From Anaeromyxobacter sp. (GTDB taxonomy: Bacteria; Myxococcota; Myxococcia; Myxococcales; Anaeromyxobacteraceae), in the NCBI GenBank assembly GCA_025360965.1, contig JANYBC010000056.1, positions 1 to 33,260 on the forward strand: a stretch of 33,260 bases of DNA, in the 5' to 3' direction. A program made the translations under genes and the position numbers. Shown piece after piece: positions 17,156 through 26,853 of this stretch; position 1 is the first letter of the stretch, and every line of letters starts with the position of its first letter. The notes beneath the pieces were generated by a model, which saw only the letters and a list, made by a program, of their open reading frames with translations, searched no databases and was not told the DNA's origin.

Positions 17156-17838
17156 GTGGACCTCGCGGCCGGCGCGGGGGCCGGCGCGGGGGCCGGGGCA
17201 TCGGGCTGGCGGTCGGGGTGGGCCGCCTGGAAGGCCGGGAGCGCGGCGCAGGCCGCCTCGACCCGCAGCAGGGTCGGGAAGCCGGCCGTCTCCACGCCGA
17301 AGCGCCGGGCGTTGTAGAGCTGGGGGACGAGGTAGCAGTCGGCCAGCCCGGGCGCGTCGCCGTGGCAGAAGCGCCCGGCCCCGCCGTCACCCACCGCCGT
17401 CTCCAGCGCAGTGAGCCCGCCGCCGATGGCGTTCCGGGCCCACTCCTGGTCCCATCCCGGCACCTTCTCGCGGAGCAGCTTGAGCACGATGGCGTTCTGC
17501 ATGGGCTGGATCCCCGAGTTGACGTGCTCGGCGAGGGCCCGGACCCGGGCGCGGCCGTCGGCGGTGGGCGGCAGCAGCGGCGGCGAGGGGTGGACCTCGT
17601 CGAGCCACTCGATGATGGCCATCGACTGCACCAGCCGGCGCAGCGGCCGGGCCCCCTCCAGCACCTCGAGCACCGGCACCTGGTGGGTCGGGTTGCGGGC
17701 CTTCTGCTCGGCGCTCCACTGCTCGCCGTGCAGCAGGTTCACGGCCGCGTACTGCCAGGCGAGCCCCTTGAGCTCCAGCGCGATGCGCACCCGCCACGCC
17801 GAGGAGGAGCGCCAGTAGGAGTAGAGCGTGAGGTTCAC
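17152..17838 (-). CDS. maiA: Maleylacetoacetate isomerase (zeta-class glutathione S-transferase)
   Basis: 228 residues. An N-terminal thioredoxin-like domain begins LTLYSYWRSSSAWRVRIALE, where the SS(C/A)xWRVR motif binds glutathione; HQVPVLE carries the cis-proline; and a helical domain contains DCYLVPQLYNARRF. It isomerises maleylacetoacetate to fumarylacetoacetate. GTG 17838 overlaps the upstream stop (GTGA), and its own stop overlaps hpd. The C-terminus has a simple Ala-Pro tail (four AP units, 17155-17195) absent from typical MaiA proteins and encoded by a GC-rich tandem repeat. Confidence 0.92.
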
Positions 17839-18809
17839 GCAGTCACCCGCTGGTCGATGGTGCCGAAGAGGTCGCGCCCGTCCGGCCCGGCCGCCGAGAT
17901 CTCGACCCGGTCCCCCACCGCCAGGAACGGCGTCCTCGCCTCGCCGGACTCGATCTGCTCGCGCGCCCGGCGCTCGGCCAGGCAGGAGACCCCGCGCGCC
18001 GGGTCCTGGTTGGAGACGGTGCCGGAGCCGAGGATGGTGCCGGCTGTCAGGGCCCGGGTGCGGGTCACATGGGCCAGCAGGTCGGCGAAGGAGAAGTGCA
18101 TCTCCGGGCCGGTCTCGAGGTCGCCCACCAGCAGGCCGTTGAGCCGGACGGTGAGGCGCAGGTGGGCGCGCCCGTCGCGCCAGGCCCCGCCTAGCTCGTC
18201 GGGCGTGACCGCGAAGGGCGAGAAGGCGGTGGCCGGCTTGCCGACGAAGAAGCCGAACCCCTTGGCCAGCTCGTCCGGGATCAGCCTGCGGAGCGAGACG
18301 TCGTTGGCCAGGCAGATGAGCCGGACGTGGCGCAGCGCCTCGGCCGCCTTCACGCCGAGCGGGACGTCTCCGGTGATGACGCAGACCTCTCCCTCGAAGT
18401 CGAGGCCGAAGTCGCTGGCGCCGAACCGGAGCGGAGCGCGCGGGCCCAGCAGCACCCCCGAGCCGCCCTGGTAGACCAGCGGATCGGAGGCCAGCGTCGC
18501 CGGGGGCTCGGCCTGGCGCGCCTTCCGCACCAGCCGCACGTGGTTGAGGTAGGACGAACCGTCGATCCACTCGTAGGCGCGCGGCAGCGGCGGGCCGATC
18601 CGGGCGAAGTCGAGGGGCCTGGCCTCGACCCGGCCGGCCTCGAGGGCCTCCGCCAGCGCCCCCAGGCGCGGCGCGGCCTCCTCCCAGCGGTCCAGGGCGG
18701 CCTGCAGGCAGGGCGCGATCTGGCCTGCGTCGGTCCAGGCGGCGCCATCGCGCCGGACCACCGCCATCCGGCCGTCGCGTGATCCATCCGCCAGGGTCGC
18801 GAGTCGCAT
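17835..18809 (-). CDS. Fumarylacetoacetate hydrolase family protein, probable fumarylacetoacetase
   Basis: 324-residue FAA-hydrolase-fold enzyme. The N-terminus MRLATLADGSRDGRMAVVRRD matches the shorter proteobacterial FAH group. Later segments FDFEGEVCVITGDVP (beginning GLDFEGEV) and LGSGTVSNQD fit the metal site and the conserved GTV(S/C) region. In this operon the natural substrate should be fumarylacetoacetate, giving fumarate and acetoacetate. ATG 18809 is chosen by family alignment; ATG 18842 adds 11 residues but has a better GGGGGTGG site. It is the first gene of the operon. The chain is shorter than the ~420-residue animal-type enzyme. Confidence 0.85.
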   Translation of the reverse strand: MRLATLADGSRDGRMAVVRRDGAAWTDAGQIAPCLQAALDRWEEAAPRLGALAEALEAGRVEARPLDFARIGPPLPRAYEWIDGSSYLNHVRLVRKARQAEPPATLASDPLVYQGGSGVLLGPRAPLRFGASDFGLDFEGEVCVITGDVPLGVKAAEALRHVRLICLANDVSLRRLIPDELAKGFGFFVGKPATAFSPFAVTPDELGGAWRDGRAHLRLTVRLNGLLVGDLETGPEMHFSFADLLAHVTRTRALTAGTILGSGTVSNQDPARGVSCLAERRAREQIESGEARTPFLAVGDRVEISAAGPDGRDLFGTIDQRVTA

Positions 18810-18946
18810 CGGCCGCTTCACTAATGCCCGCCATCCAGGCATGCCACCCCCGTTGATGGCAGGGCACCCGCCTGGCCGCCGGCCGGCTGCTCGACGCGCC
18901 GCGGCGCGTGGCGGAGCGCCCCCCCGGACGGCTATGACATGAGGCC

Positions 18947-20131
18947 ATGGTCCACTCTCCGGTGCCCGCCGACGGCGAGACCAGCGTCCTGCCCGCCATC
19001 TCCTCGGTGCCGGCCGGGGAGTGGGACGCCCTCTTCGCCCATGAGGTGGAGCTGGCCAGCCCGTTCGTCCGGCATGCCTTCCTCTCGGCGCTGGAGGAGA
19101 GCGGCTCGGCCACCGCGGCCAGCGGCTGGACGCCGCGCCACCTGCTCCTGCGCCGGGCCGGGCGGCTGGTGGCCGCGGCGCCGGCCTGGCTGAAGGAGGG
19201 CTCGGAGGGGGACTTCGGCCGCGACTGGGAGTGGGCGGCGGCGGCGGCGCGGGCCGGCGTCCCCTACTACCCGAAGCTGGTGCTCGGGGTCCCGGCCACG
19301 CCGGTCACCGGCCGGCGCATCCTGGTGGCGGCCGGCGAGCCGCGCGCCGGCGCGGTGTCCCGGCTGATCGAGGCGGCGCGGGAGGTGGTGCGCGCCGAGG
19401 GGGCCGGGGGGATCCACGTGCTCTTCACCCCGGCCGAGGAGGCGCTGGAGCTGGAGGCGGCCGGGCTGGCCCGCCGCGTCGACTTCCAGTACCACTGGCG
19501 CAATCAGGGCGACGCCACCATGGCGGAGTTCCTGGCCCGCTTCCCCTCCAAGCGTCGCCACGCCATCCGCCGTGAGCTGCGCGCCCCCGCCGAGCAGGGG
19601 ATCGCCATCCGCACCGTCCGCGGCGACGAACTGGCGCGGGATCCGGGCGGCTGGGCCGACGACTGCTACGAGCTGCACCGCAACTCGACCGACCAGATGG
19701 CCTGGGGCATGCGCTGGGTGAACCATGCCTTCTACCAGCTGGTCCTCTCGCGCATGCCCGACGCGGTCGAGGTGGTCGAGGCGCGCCACCACGGCCGGCT
19801 GGTCGGCATGGCCTTCAACCTCGCCACCCGCACCGCCCTCTACGGCCGCTATTGGGGCGGGGCCGAGCACTTCCCCTTCCTCCACTTCAACGTGGCCCTC
19901 TACCACTCCATCGACCAGTGCCTGGAGCGCGGCCGGCAGCGCTTCGAGGGTGGGGCCGGGGGCGAGCACAAGCTGGCGCGCGGCTTCGAGCCGGCCGAGA
20001 CCTGGAGCTGCCACGCCTTCTCCGATCCCCGGCTCGACGCCGCCGTGCGCCGGCACCTCGTCCGCGAGCTGCCGTCCCGGCTGGCGGGGGTGGCGGGCTG
20101 GCGCGAGGCGCACCCGCGCCTCGGCGGCTGA
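18947..20131 (+). CDS. GNAT-superfamily acyltransferase (COG3146/DUF482-like)
   Basis: 394 residues with the double acetyltransferase architecture of the COG3146 group. An N-terminal half contains WTPRHLLLRRAGRLVAAAPAW and the tripeptide YYP near PKLVLGVPATPVTGRR. A second half contains FQYHWRN, a basic SKRRHAIRREL helix, then GRYWGGAEHFPFLHFNVALY and GGAGGEHKLARGFEP. The substrate is not known. Some relatives are annotated as peptidoglycan-related, which is not demonstrated. TATGAC (18933-18938) lies eight bases before the ATG, and GAGG is only two bases from it, so start selection may be leaderless. The gene precedes the ABC exporter by 46 bases. Confidence 0.8.
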   Translation: MVHSPVPADGETSVLPAISSVPAGEWDALFAHEVELASPFVRHAFLSALEESGSATAASGWTPRHLLLRRAGRLVAAAPAWLKEGSEGDFGRDWEWAAAAARAGVPYYPKLVLGVPATPVTGRRILVAAGEPRAGAVSRLIEAAREVVRAEGAGGIHVLFTPAEEALELEAAGLARRVDFQYHWRNQGDATMAEFLARFPSKRRHAIRRELRAPAEQGIAIRTVRGDELARDPGGWADDCYELHRNSTDQMAWGMRWVNHAFYQLVLSRMPDAVEVVEARHHGRLVGMAFNLATRTALYGRYWGGAEHFPFLHFNVALYHSIDQCLERGRQRFEGGAGGEHKLARGFEPAETWSCHAFSDPRLDAAVRRHLVRELPSRLAGVAGWREAHPRLGG

Positions 20132-20177
20132 GAGACCCGACCGCGGGTCGCCGTCCCGGGCTAGACTCGACACCTGC

Positions 20178-21431
20178 ATGAAGACCATCGAGCTCGCCCA
20201 GCGGGTCGGCAGCGCCCTCCTCGCCACCCGGACCCGCCGCATCGCCGTCGGGGTGGTGGCGCTCCTCATCCTGCTCCTCGCCTACCGCGGCTGGCGCGGG
20301 CGGGAGGTGCCCGCCTACCTCGCCGAGTCGCGCCAGGTGGTGCAGAAGGTGGTGGCCACCGGGCGGGTCCGGCCGCTGGCGCGGGTCTCGCTCGCCAGCG
20401 TGGCGCTCGGGCGGATCCGGAGCGTGCTGGTGCGCGAGGGGGAGCGGGTGACGGGTGGGCAGTTGCTCGTCAAGCTGGAGGACGTGGAGCAGGCGGCGGC
20501 GCTGCGCCAGGCGCAGGGGAAGGTCGGCGAGGCGGCGGCGCGGCTGGAGCAGGTGCGCGGCGCCGCCGGCCGGCAGGCGGCCGAGGCGCTCCACCAGGCC
20601 GAGCTCAAGGTGGCGCAGGCCGAGCAGGACCAGGCCCGGGCGCGGCAGCTGGGCGACGCCGGCAGCATCTCGCGGCAGGCGGCCGAGGAGGCCGAGCGGA
20701 CCCTGGCGGTGGCGAGCAGCCAGCGCGAGACGGCCGCGGCCCAGGCGGTCTCGGCCGGCGGCGCCGACGAGCGGCTGGCGGCCTCGGCGCTGGCCCAGGC
20801 CGAGGCGGCGCGCGCGGTGGCCGCCTCGAGGCTGGCCGAGACCGAGGTCAAGGCCCCCACCCCGGGGCTGGTGGTGGCCCGCGAGGTGGAGCCGGGCGAC
20901 GTGGTCGCGGCCGGGAAGCCCTTGCTGGCCATGACCAGCGACGGGGCGGTCGAGCTGGCGGCGCAGGTCGACGAGAAGAACCTGGCCCTGCTCCAGGCGG
21001 GCCAGCTGGCCCGGGCCAGCGCCGACGCCTTCCCGGCCCAGGTCTTCGAGGCCAGGGTCACCTACATCGCACCGTCGGTCGACGCCGCGCGCGGCACGGT
21101 CGAGCTGCGGCTGGCGGTGCCGGCGCCCCCGCCGGTGCTGCGCGCCGATATGACCGTCTCCATCAACGTCGAGGTGGGGCGCAAGGCGGCGGCGCTGGTG
21201 GTCCCGGCCGACGTCATCCGCGATCCGACCGGTGCGCCCTGGGTGCTGGCCATCGTCGGCCGCCAGGCCGAGCGGCGGGCGGTGACGCTGGGGATGCGCG
21301 GCGACGGGCTGGTCGAGATCACCGCCGGGCTGGTGCCCGGCGACGCGGTGGTGGCCCCGTCGGGCGGCTTCGTGGCGGCCGGCGAGCGGGTGCGGCCGCG
21401 GATCCTGCCGGCCCCGGGGGCGGTCCGCTAG
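20178..21431 (+). CDS. Periplasmic adaptor of an ABC efflux system (MacA/HlyD-like)
   Basis: 417 residues: a single N-terminal anchor (~21-36), a first half of the biotinyl-lipoyl/barrel-sandwich domain (~62-101, VLVREGERVTGGQLLVKLED), a long coiled coil (~105-215, heavy in Ala, Gln, Glu and Arg), the second lipoyl half (APTPGLVVAREVEPGDVVAAGKP begins with APTPG), and beta-barrel and membrane-proximal domains. It should link the permease to an outer-membrane channel, which is not encoded nearby. A short hairpin (GACCCG at 20134-20139, CGGGTC at 20144-20149) and TAGACT (20162-20167) lie upstream of the ATG. No ribosome binding site is visible. It ends two bases before the permease ATG. Confidence 0.9.
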   Translation: MKTIELAQRVGSALLATRTRRIAVGVVALLILLLAYRGWRGREVPAYLAESRQVVQKVVATGRVRPLARVSLASVALGRIRSVLVREGERVTGGQLLVKLEDVEQAAALRQAQGKVGEAAARLEQVRGAAGRQAAEALHQAELKVAQAEQDQARARQLGDAGSISRQAAEEAERTLAVASSQRETAAAQAVSAGGADERLAASALAQAEAARAVAASRLAETEVKAPTPGLVVAREVEPGDVVAAGKPLLAMTSDGAVELAAQVDEKNLALLQAGQLARASADAFPAQVFEARVTYIAPSVDAARGTVELRLAVPAPPPVLRADMTVSINVEVGRKAAALVVPADVIRDPTGAPWVLAIVGRQAERRAVTLGMRGDGLVEITAGLVPGDAVVAPSGGFVAAGERVRPRILPAPGAVR

Positions 21432-21433
21432 CC

Positions 21434-22651
21434 ATGCCGTTCGAGCTCTTCGTGGCGCTGCGCTTCCTGCGCGAGGGCAAGGCGCAGACCGCGCTGATCC
21501 TGGGCGGCACCACCATCGGCGTGGCGGTGATCATCTTCCTCTCCGCGCTCATCGGCGGGCTGCAGGCCACGCTCATCGACCAGACGCTCTCGGCGCAGGC
21601 CCACGTGATCCTGAAGCGCCCCGACCGCGTGGCCCGGGTGGTGACGCCGGCCGACGGCGCCGCGGTGGTGGCCCGGCTGGAGAAGACGCCGGAACGCGAG
21701 AAGTCGATCGAGCAGTGGCAGGCCCTGCTCGGCGAGATCCGCGCCACCCCGGGCGTGGTCGCCGCCACCCCGACCGCGGCCGGCTCGGCCTTCGCCTCGC
21801 GCGGCGAGCTCTCCAGGTCGGTGGCGCTGCGCGGGCTCGACCGCCAGAGCTTCGACCAGGTCATCAAGCTGGTCCCGCGCATCACCGTGGGGGCCTTCCG
21901 CGTCGACGGCACCGAGGCCGTCATCGGCACGGTGCTGGCCCACGACCTCGGCGTCGAGGTGGGCGACAAGCTCCGCATCACCACGCCGCAGGGGCGCGGC
22001 GACGTCTTCACGGTCAGCGGCATCTTCGACGTCGGCAACAAGGACGTGAACCAGCGCTGGGTGCTGGTCTCGCTGCGCCAGGCCCAGACCCTGCTCGACC
22101 TGGCCGGGGGCATCACCACCATCGAGGTCAAGGTCGACGAGGTCTTCGCCGCCGAGGGGGTGGCCCAGGAGCTGGGGGCGCTCACCGGCCTGACCGCCGA
22201 GAGCTGGATGAAGCTCAACCAGCAGCTGCTCACCGGGCTGCAGGCGCAGAGCTCGTCGTCGGTGATGATCCAGGTATTCGTGGTCATCGCCGTTGCGCTC
22301 GGCATCGCCTCGGTGCTGGGGGTCTCGGTGATCCAGAAGAGCCGCGAGATCGGCATCCTCAAGGCCACCGGCACCAGCACCGGCACGGTGCTGCGCATCT
22401 TCCTCATCGAGGGGGCCATCGTCGGCGTGGCCGGCTCGCTGCTCGGCGGCTTGATCGGCGCCGGGCTCTCCACCTTCTTCGCCCACGCCGTGAAAAACCC
22501 CTACGGGGAGTCGCTCTTCCCCATCGACCTGACGCCGCGCCTCTTCCTCACCGCCTCGGCGGTGGCGCTGGTGACCGGCCTGCTCTCGGCCTGGTACCCG
22601 GCCCGCCACGCGGCCCGGCTCGACCCGGCCCAGGTGATCCGCGGTGGCTGA
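21434..22651 (+). CDS. ABC transporter permease (FtsX/MacB-type)
   Basis: 405-residue membrane protein with the FtsX-family layout. A first membrane segment (~19-44) is followed by a large periplasmic domain (~45-275), then three segments (~275-298, 325-350, 372-395). The cytoplasmic stretch [18 protein letters not shown] is the family's coupling region for the ATPase, and the C-terminus [13 protein letters not shown] is characteristic. It partners the adaptor upstream and the ATPase downstream, whose gene it overlaps by 8 bases. Unlike E. coli MacB, the ATPase is a separate chain. The substrate could be a peptide, drug or lipoprotein. Confidence 0.93.
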   Translation: MPFELFVALRFLREGKAQTALILGGTTIGVAVIIFLSALIGGLQATLIDQTLSAQAHVILKRPDRVARVVTPADGAAVVARLEKTPEREKSIEQWQALLGEIRATPGVVAATPTAAGSAFASRGELSRSVALRGLDRQSFDQVIKLVPRITVGAFRVDGTEAVIGTVLAHDLGVEVGDKLRITTPQGRGDVFTVSGIFDVGNKDVNQRWVLVSLRQAQTLLDLAGGITTIEVKVDEVFAAEGVAQELGALTGLTAESWMKLNQQLLTGLQAQSSSSVMIQVFVVIAVALGIASVLGVSVIQKSREIGILKATGTSTGTVLRIFLIEGAIVGVAGSLLGGLIGAGLSTFFAHAVKNPYGESLFPIDLTPRLFLTASAVALVTGLLSAWYPARHAARLDPAQVIRGG

Positions 22652-23348
22652 TCCGGTCGTCGAGCTGCGCGGAGTGGTCAAGGAGTACGGGGACGTCATC
22701 CGCACCCGGGTGCTGCACGGCCTCGACCTGCGCGTCGAGGCCGGCGAGTTCACCGCGCTCATCGGCCCCTCCGGCTCGGGCAAGTCGACGCTGCTCAACC
22801 TCATCGGCCTGCTCGATCGCCCCACCGAGGGGAAGCTCTTCATCGCCGGGCAGGAGATCGGCCTGCTCGACGACGACGGCCTGACCGCCTGCCGGGGCCG
22901 CTCCATCGGCTTCGTCTTCCAGTTCCACCACCTGCTCCCCGAGTTCAGCGCCATCGAAAACGTCATGATCCCCATGATGGCGCTGCATGGCCGCCAGGAC
23001 CCGTCGATGCGCGAGTGCGCCGGCACGCTCCTCGGGCAGGTCGGGCTGGGGAGGTTTCTCGACCAGCGGGCCACGCTGCTCTCGGGCGGGCAGCAGCAGC
23101 GGGTCGCCATCGCCCGGGCCCTGGCCATGGCCCCCAGGCTGGTGCTGGCCGACGAGCCGACCGGGAACCTCGACACCGCCAGCGCCGACGAGATCTTCAC
23201 GCTGCTGCGCACCTTCAATGAGAAGGCCGGCGTCACCTTCCTGATCGTCACCCACGACCCGCGCCTGGCGGCGCGCTGCGACCGGATCGTCGAGCTGGTC
23301 GATGGCCGGATCGTCGCGGACCGGCCCAACCAGGCGAGGCGGACATGA
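22644..23348 (+). CDS. ABC transporter ATP-binding protein (MacB/LolD group)
   Basis: 234 residues, complete. Walker [10 protein letters not shown] (41-49), Q-loop [10 protein letters not shown], signature LSGGQQQR, Walker B LVLADEP followed by TGNLD, and H-loop VTHD are all intact. The TGNLD form and short length are typical of LolD/MacB exporters. It starts with GTG 22644 inside the end of the permease gene. Its stop shares ATGA (23345-23348) with the release-factor-like gene, so four genes from 20178 form one coupled operon. Confidence 0.95.
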   Translation: MADPVVELRGVVKEYGDVIRTRVLHGLDLRVEAGEFTALIGPSGSGKSTLLNLIGLLDRPTEGKLFIAGQEIGLLDDDGLTACRGRSIGFVFQFHHLLPEFSAIENVMIPMMALHGRQDPSMRECAGTLLGQVGLGRFLDQRATLLSGGQQQRVAIARALAMAPRLVLADEPTGNLDTASADEIFTLLRTFNEKAGVTFLIVTHDPRLAARCDRIVELVDGRIVADRPNQARRT

Positions 23349-23725
23349 GCGAGCCCATCATCCCGGCGGCCCTGCGCGCGGCGGCCAGGCGGGCGGTGAG
23401 GCTCCCCGAGGCGGCGCTCCGGGCTGAGTGCGAGGAGACCTTCTTCATCGCCAGCGGGCCGGGCGGCCAGCACCGCAACAAGACCGAGAGCGGGGTGCGG
23501 CTGCTGCACCGGCTCACCGGCCTGCTGGTCACCGCCACCGAGCGGCGCAGCCAGGTGCAGAACCGCGGCGAGGCGCTCAAGCGGCTGCGGGCCAGGCTGG
23601 CGGAGCTGGGAGTCGAGCCGAAGCGGCGGCGGCCGACCAAGCCGACGCGTGGCTCACAGGAGCGGCGCATCGCCGAGAAGAAGCACCGGGCCGCACACAA
23701 GGCGGCGCGGAGCCGACTCGACTGA
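23345..23725 (+). CDS. Release-factor-like GGQ-domain protein (ArfB/C12orf65 type)
   Basis: 126 residues consisting only of the class I release factor catalytic domain: [17 protein letters not shown] with the GGQ at 40-42, a helix with [19 protein letters not shown], and a basic C-terminal tail ([29 protein letters not shown]). It has no codon-recognition domain. Proteins of this build hydrolyse peptidyl-tRNA on stalled ribosomes (ArfB/ICT1) or are less characterised paralogues. Its start is fused to the ABC ATPase stop (ATGA), an unexplained pairing that may simply reflect operon packing. Confidence 0.88.
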   Translation: MSEPIIPAALRAAARRAVRLPEAALRAECEETFFIASGPGGQHRNKTESGVRLLHRLTGLLVTATERRSQVQNRGEALKRLRARLAELGVEPKRRRPTKPTRGSQERRIAEKKHRAAHKAARSRLD

Positions 23726-23735
23726 GAGGGTGAGG

Positions 23736-23760
23736 AGCTGGACCCGGGCCCGGCTCAGCT
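23736..23760. terminator. Possible bidirectional terminator hairpin
   Basis: AGCTG (23736-23740) pairs with CAGCT (23756-23760) around an internal CCGGGCCCGG palindrome, between two convergent genes. There is no T-run, and it overlaps the stop of the - strand gene. This is tentative. Confidence 0.3.
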
Positions 23761-24117
23761 CGCCGACGGCTCGGCCACCGGCGCCGGCTCGGCCAGGCCA
23801 GCCACCACCAGCCGCTCGACGGCGGCCTTGACCTCGGCCGGCTCGATGCCGCTGGTCTCCAGCGCGCTGGCCAGATCGTTGAAGCCTCGCCGCTGTCCGC
23901 GCAGCTCGCCGAGCAGCACGCCGTCGGTCGGCTTGACGCCGAGCGGGGTGGCCCAGGCCAGCAGCGCCGCGTCGAGCGAGGAGCGGCCGCTGCTGCGGGA
24001 GCCGTTGACGGTCTCGCGGTGGAGCTGGTCGGCCACCTCGCCGGCGGCGGAGAGGACGAACTTCTGGCCGCGAGGCCAGCGTTGCTTGGCGTTGCCGGGG
24101 AGGGTGTCGCTCTGCAT
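23755..24117 (-). CDS. Hypothetical small protein with a winged-helix-like C-terminus
   Basis: 120 residues beginning MQSDTLPGNAKQRWPRGQKF. The C-terminal part (VLLGELRGQRRGFNDLASAL and a helix EVKAAVERLVVAGLAEP) looks like a winged-helix fold, with a helix pair and a terminal hairpin. That is a pattern-based guess. No ribosome binding site precedes the ATG, and a longer start is possible. Upstream (24118-24203) there is only an 86-base spacer before the helicase stop, with no feature seen. Confidence 0.6.
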   Translation of the reverse strand: MQSDTLPGNAKQRWPRGQKFVLSAAGEVADQLHRETVNGSRSSGRSSLDAALLAWATPLGVKPTDGVLLGELRGQRRGFNDLASALETSGIEPAEVKAAVERLVVAGLAEPAPVAEPSAS

Positions 24118-24203
24118 GGGAGGCGCAGGTATGAGCCGTCGAGACCCCGAAGTCAACGACAGGAGCGCGGCGGCGAGCACCACCCGCCGGCGCGGGGGCG
24201 GCG

Positions 24204-26744
24204 TCAGGTCCCGATGCGCAGCAGCGTCAGCAGCGGCCGGTCGGGATCGAACGATCCGGTCAGGTCGACCTCGCACTGCACCATCCAGTCGACCTCGCCG
24301 GCCTCGTCCACCAGTCGCTGCACCGCCTCCCAGCGGCGGGGCTCGAGCTCCTTCAAGAAGGTCTGGTGCGGCTTGCGGGCCGCCGGGGTCTGGTCGATGC
24401 GGTCGTGCTCGGCGAAGTACGGGGCCAGCTCGGCCTCCAGCCGCGCCGGCGGCCACGCGGCCGGGTCGGCCAGCGCCTCGGCGGCGGCCGGCCAGTCCTC
24501 GCGCGCCAGCGCCGCCACCAGCCGGTGCAGCTCGGTGCGCAGCCGCGCGGCGAAGGTCTTCGCGTCGGCCCAGATGGGCGGCGGGGCCACCGGCCGGACC
24601 AGCGCCTCGAGCGGCGCCGCCTGCCAGGTCGGATCGCGCAGCCGCTCCCACTCGTCGAGCAGCGAGGAGTCGACGCCGCGCACCGTGGTGCGCAAGAAGG
24701 CGATGACGTCGTCGAGGGTCTCGTCGCGGTAGCTGGCCGGCACCGTCTGCACCAGCGTCTTGTAGCTCTCGGTCAGGTAGCGCAGCAGCAGCCCCTCGGA
24801 GCGCGGCAGCTCGTACTCGCGCACGTACTCCCCGAAGGTCATGAAGCGCTCGGCCATCTCGCGGGCCACGGACTTGGGGCGGATGTTCTCGGCGCCCACC
24901 CAGGGGTGCTTGTCAGCGAACTCGTTGAAGGTGGCGTAGACGAAGTCGCGGTTGGGCTTGGGGTACTCGACGTTCTCCAGCTCCTTCATGCGCTCGTCGT
25001 ACTCGATCCCCTCACCCTTCATGCGGGCCACCGCCTCGCCGCGGGCCCGGTCCAGCTGCTTCCAGAGGATCTGCTCGGGGTTCTCCTGGATCGACTCGAC
25101 CATGGAGAGCACGTCGAGGGCGAAGGTCTCCGAGTCGCGGGGGATCCTCGGCAGGGTGTCGAGCAGGTAGAGCGCCAGGGTGTGGAAGAGCGAGAAGTCC
25201 TTCTGCAGCCCGGCCGCCGGGCGCAGCCAGGCGCCCCGGTAGCCGTCGATCCGCTCCAGCAGGACCAGCCCGGCCACCCGCAGCGTCCGCAGCCGCTGGG
25301 CCGCCGCCACCCGGTGGCGGTGCTGGAGCACCTCGGTGCCGTGGGAGCGGGCGATGAGCCGGACCAGGCGGCCGTAGCCGCCCCCGCGCTCGGCGGTCTC
25401 GCTCTGCAGCAGGTTGACGAGCAGCGTGAAGGATGGCTCGAAGCGGCTCTGCAGCGGCTCGGGCTCCTTGGCCTGCAGCCGCTCGAAGGTGAGCCGGTCG
25501 AAGTGGACGTAGCCCTTGGTGGGGGGCTGCTTCTTGACCACCTTCTTGCCGGCCTTGGCCTTCTCCTCCAGCCGCTTGTTCTCGATGACGTGCTCGGGCG
25601 CCTGGGCCATCACGTAGCCGCGCTCGTCGAACCCCTTGCGCCCGGCCCGGCCGGCGATCTGGTGGAAGTCGCGGGCCGCCAGCACCACCGTCTTCTCGCC
25701 GTCGAACTTGCAGAGCTGCGTGAAGAGCACGGTGCGGATGGGGATGTTGACGCCCATGCCGAGCGTGTCGGTGCCGGAGACCACCTTGAGCAGCCCCTGC
25801 TGCGCCAGCTTCTCGACCAGCAGCCGGTACTTGGGCAGCAGCCCGGCGTGGTGCAGCCCGACGCCGTGGCGCAGGAAGCGCTGCAGCTCCTTGCCGTACG
25901 GTGAGTCGAAGCGGAAGCCGTCCAGCGCCACCCGGATCGCCTCCTTCTCCTCCTTCGACGAGAAGGTGGCGCTCATCAGGTCCTGGGCCCGCTCGGCGGC
26001 GGCCCGCTGCGTGAAGTTCACCAGGTAGACCGGGGCCCGCTTGCTGCTGACCAGCTCCTCGAGGGTCTCGTGGAGCGGCGTCTCGCGCCAGGAGAACTCC
26101 AGCGGCACCGGCCGCAGCGCCGAGCGGACCGCCGTCACCTTCCGGCCGGTCACCGCCTCCAGCGAGGCCTCGATGGCGGTGGTGTCGCCCAGCGTGGCCG
26201 ACATGAGCAGGAAGGTGGCCTGCTCCAGCGCCAGCAGCGGCACCTGCCAGGCCACGCCGCGCTCCTTGTCGCCGTAGTAGTGGAACTCGTCCATGACCAC
26301 GGCGTCGTCGCGCAGGGTCTTCTCGCGGACCGCCACGTTCATGAGGATCTCGGCGGTGCAGCAGAGGACGGGGGCGTCGCGGTTGACGGCGCCGTCGCCG
26401 GTCATCATGCCGACCCGCTCCGGGCCGAAGAGCCGGCAGAGGTCGAAGAACTTCTCGTTGACGAGCGCCTTGATGGGGCAGGTGTAGAAGCTGCGGCGTC
26501 CCTCGCAGAGCGCCTTGTAGTGGAGGAAGGTGGCCACCAGCGACTTCCCCGAGCCGGTCGGCGTGGCCAGCACCACGTGGCGGCCGTCGAGCAGCTGCAG
26601 CAGCGCCTCCTCCTGATGGAGGTAGAGGGTCAGCCCGCTGCTGGTCACCCAGCCGACGAAGCGATCGAGGATGACGTCGGCGGCCAGGGTCTCCCCGGGT
26701 GCGGGGAGCAGTGCGGCCAGCGGGGCGGGCGGTGAGGTGGTCAT
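24204..26744 (-). CDS. Ski2-like DEAD/DEAH-box helicase with DUF3516-type C-terminus
   Basis: 846-residue superfamily 2 helicase. Motif I is ATPTGSGKS (60-68), motif II is DEFH (152-155), motif III is SAT (182-184), and motif VI is QIAGRAGRKG (~370), with HHAGLLPKYR and SGTDTLGMGVNIP in the second RecA domain. The remaining ~400 residues form a helical domain with NVEYPKPNRDFVYATFNEFADKHP, like the DUF3516 family, with relatives in actinobacteria and myxobacteria. It probably unwinds RNA, or RNA/DNA duplexes; this is not shown. ATG 26744 lacks a clear ribosome binding site, and TTG 26756 is an alternative. No partner gene is evident. Confidence 0.9.
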   Translation of the reverse strand: MTTSPPAPLAALLPAPGETLAADVILDRFVGWVTSSGLTLYLHQEEALLQLLDGRHVVLATPTGSGKSLVATFLHYKALCEGRRSFYTCPIKALVNEKFFDLCRLFGPERVGMMTGDGAVNRDAPVLCCTAEILMNVAVREKTLRDDAVVMDEFHYYGDKERGVAWQVPLLALEQATFLLMSATLGDTTAIEASLEAVTGRKVTAVRSALRPVPLEFSWRETPLHETLEELVSSKRAPVYLVNFTQRAAAERAQDLMSATFSSKEEKEAIRVALDGFRFDSPYGKELQRFLRHGVGLHHAGLLPKYRLLVEKLAQQGLLKVVSGTDTLGMGVNIPIRTVLFTQLCKFDGEKTVVLAARDFHQIAGRAGRKGFDERGYVMAQAPEHVIENKRLEEKAKAGKKVVKKQPPTKGYVHFDRLTFERLQAKEPEPLQSRFEPSFTLLVNLLQSETAERGGGYGRLVRLIARSHGTEVLQHRHRVAAAQRLRTLRVAGLVLLERIDGYRGAWLRPAAGLQKDFSLFHTLALYLLDTLPRIPRDSETFALDVLSMVESIQENPEQILWKQLDRARGEAVARMKGEGIEYDERMKELENVEYPKPNRDFVYATFNEFADKHPWVGAENIRPKSVAREMAERFMTFGEYVREYELPRSEGLLLRYLTESYKTLVQTVPASYRDETLDDVIAFLRTTVRGVDSSLLDEWERLRDPTWQAAPLEALVRPVAPPPIWADAKTFAARLRTELHRLVAALAREDWPAAAEALADPAAWPPARLEAELAPYFAEHDRIDQTPAARKPHQTFLKELEPRRWEAVQRLVDEAGEVDWMVQCEVDLTGSFDPDRPLLTLLRIGT

Positions 26745-26820
26745 GGACCGCGGCAACCTACCGCGCGGGGCGCGTGGCGAGGAAGCGATCCGGTCCGAGC
26801 AGATCCCCCACCCCCCTTTT

Positions 26821-26837
26821 CCGGTCGCCGGGACCGG
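26821..26837 (-). terminator. Hairpin downstream of the chemoreceptor operon
   Basis: CCGGTC (26821-26826) and GACCGG (26832-26837) with a five-base loop, 17 bases after the end of the receptor gene. On the - strand it is followed by AAAAGG rather than T residues, so it is an incomplete match to a terminator. Two and a half copies of GCGTCAC (26844-26862) overlap the receptor's last codons. Confidence 0.3.
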
Positions 26838-26853
26838 CGCCGTGCGTCACGCG

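Noticed and set aside
21428-23509. A 693-codon open frame on - opposite the ABC permease and ATPase
   Set aside because: Walker A, signature and Walker B motifs are all in the + frame. The - frame has low-complexity composition.
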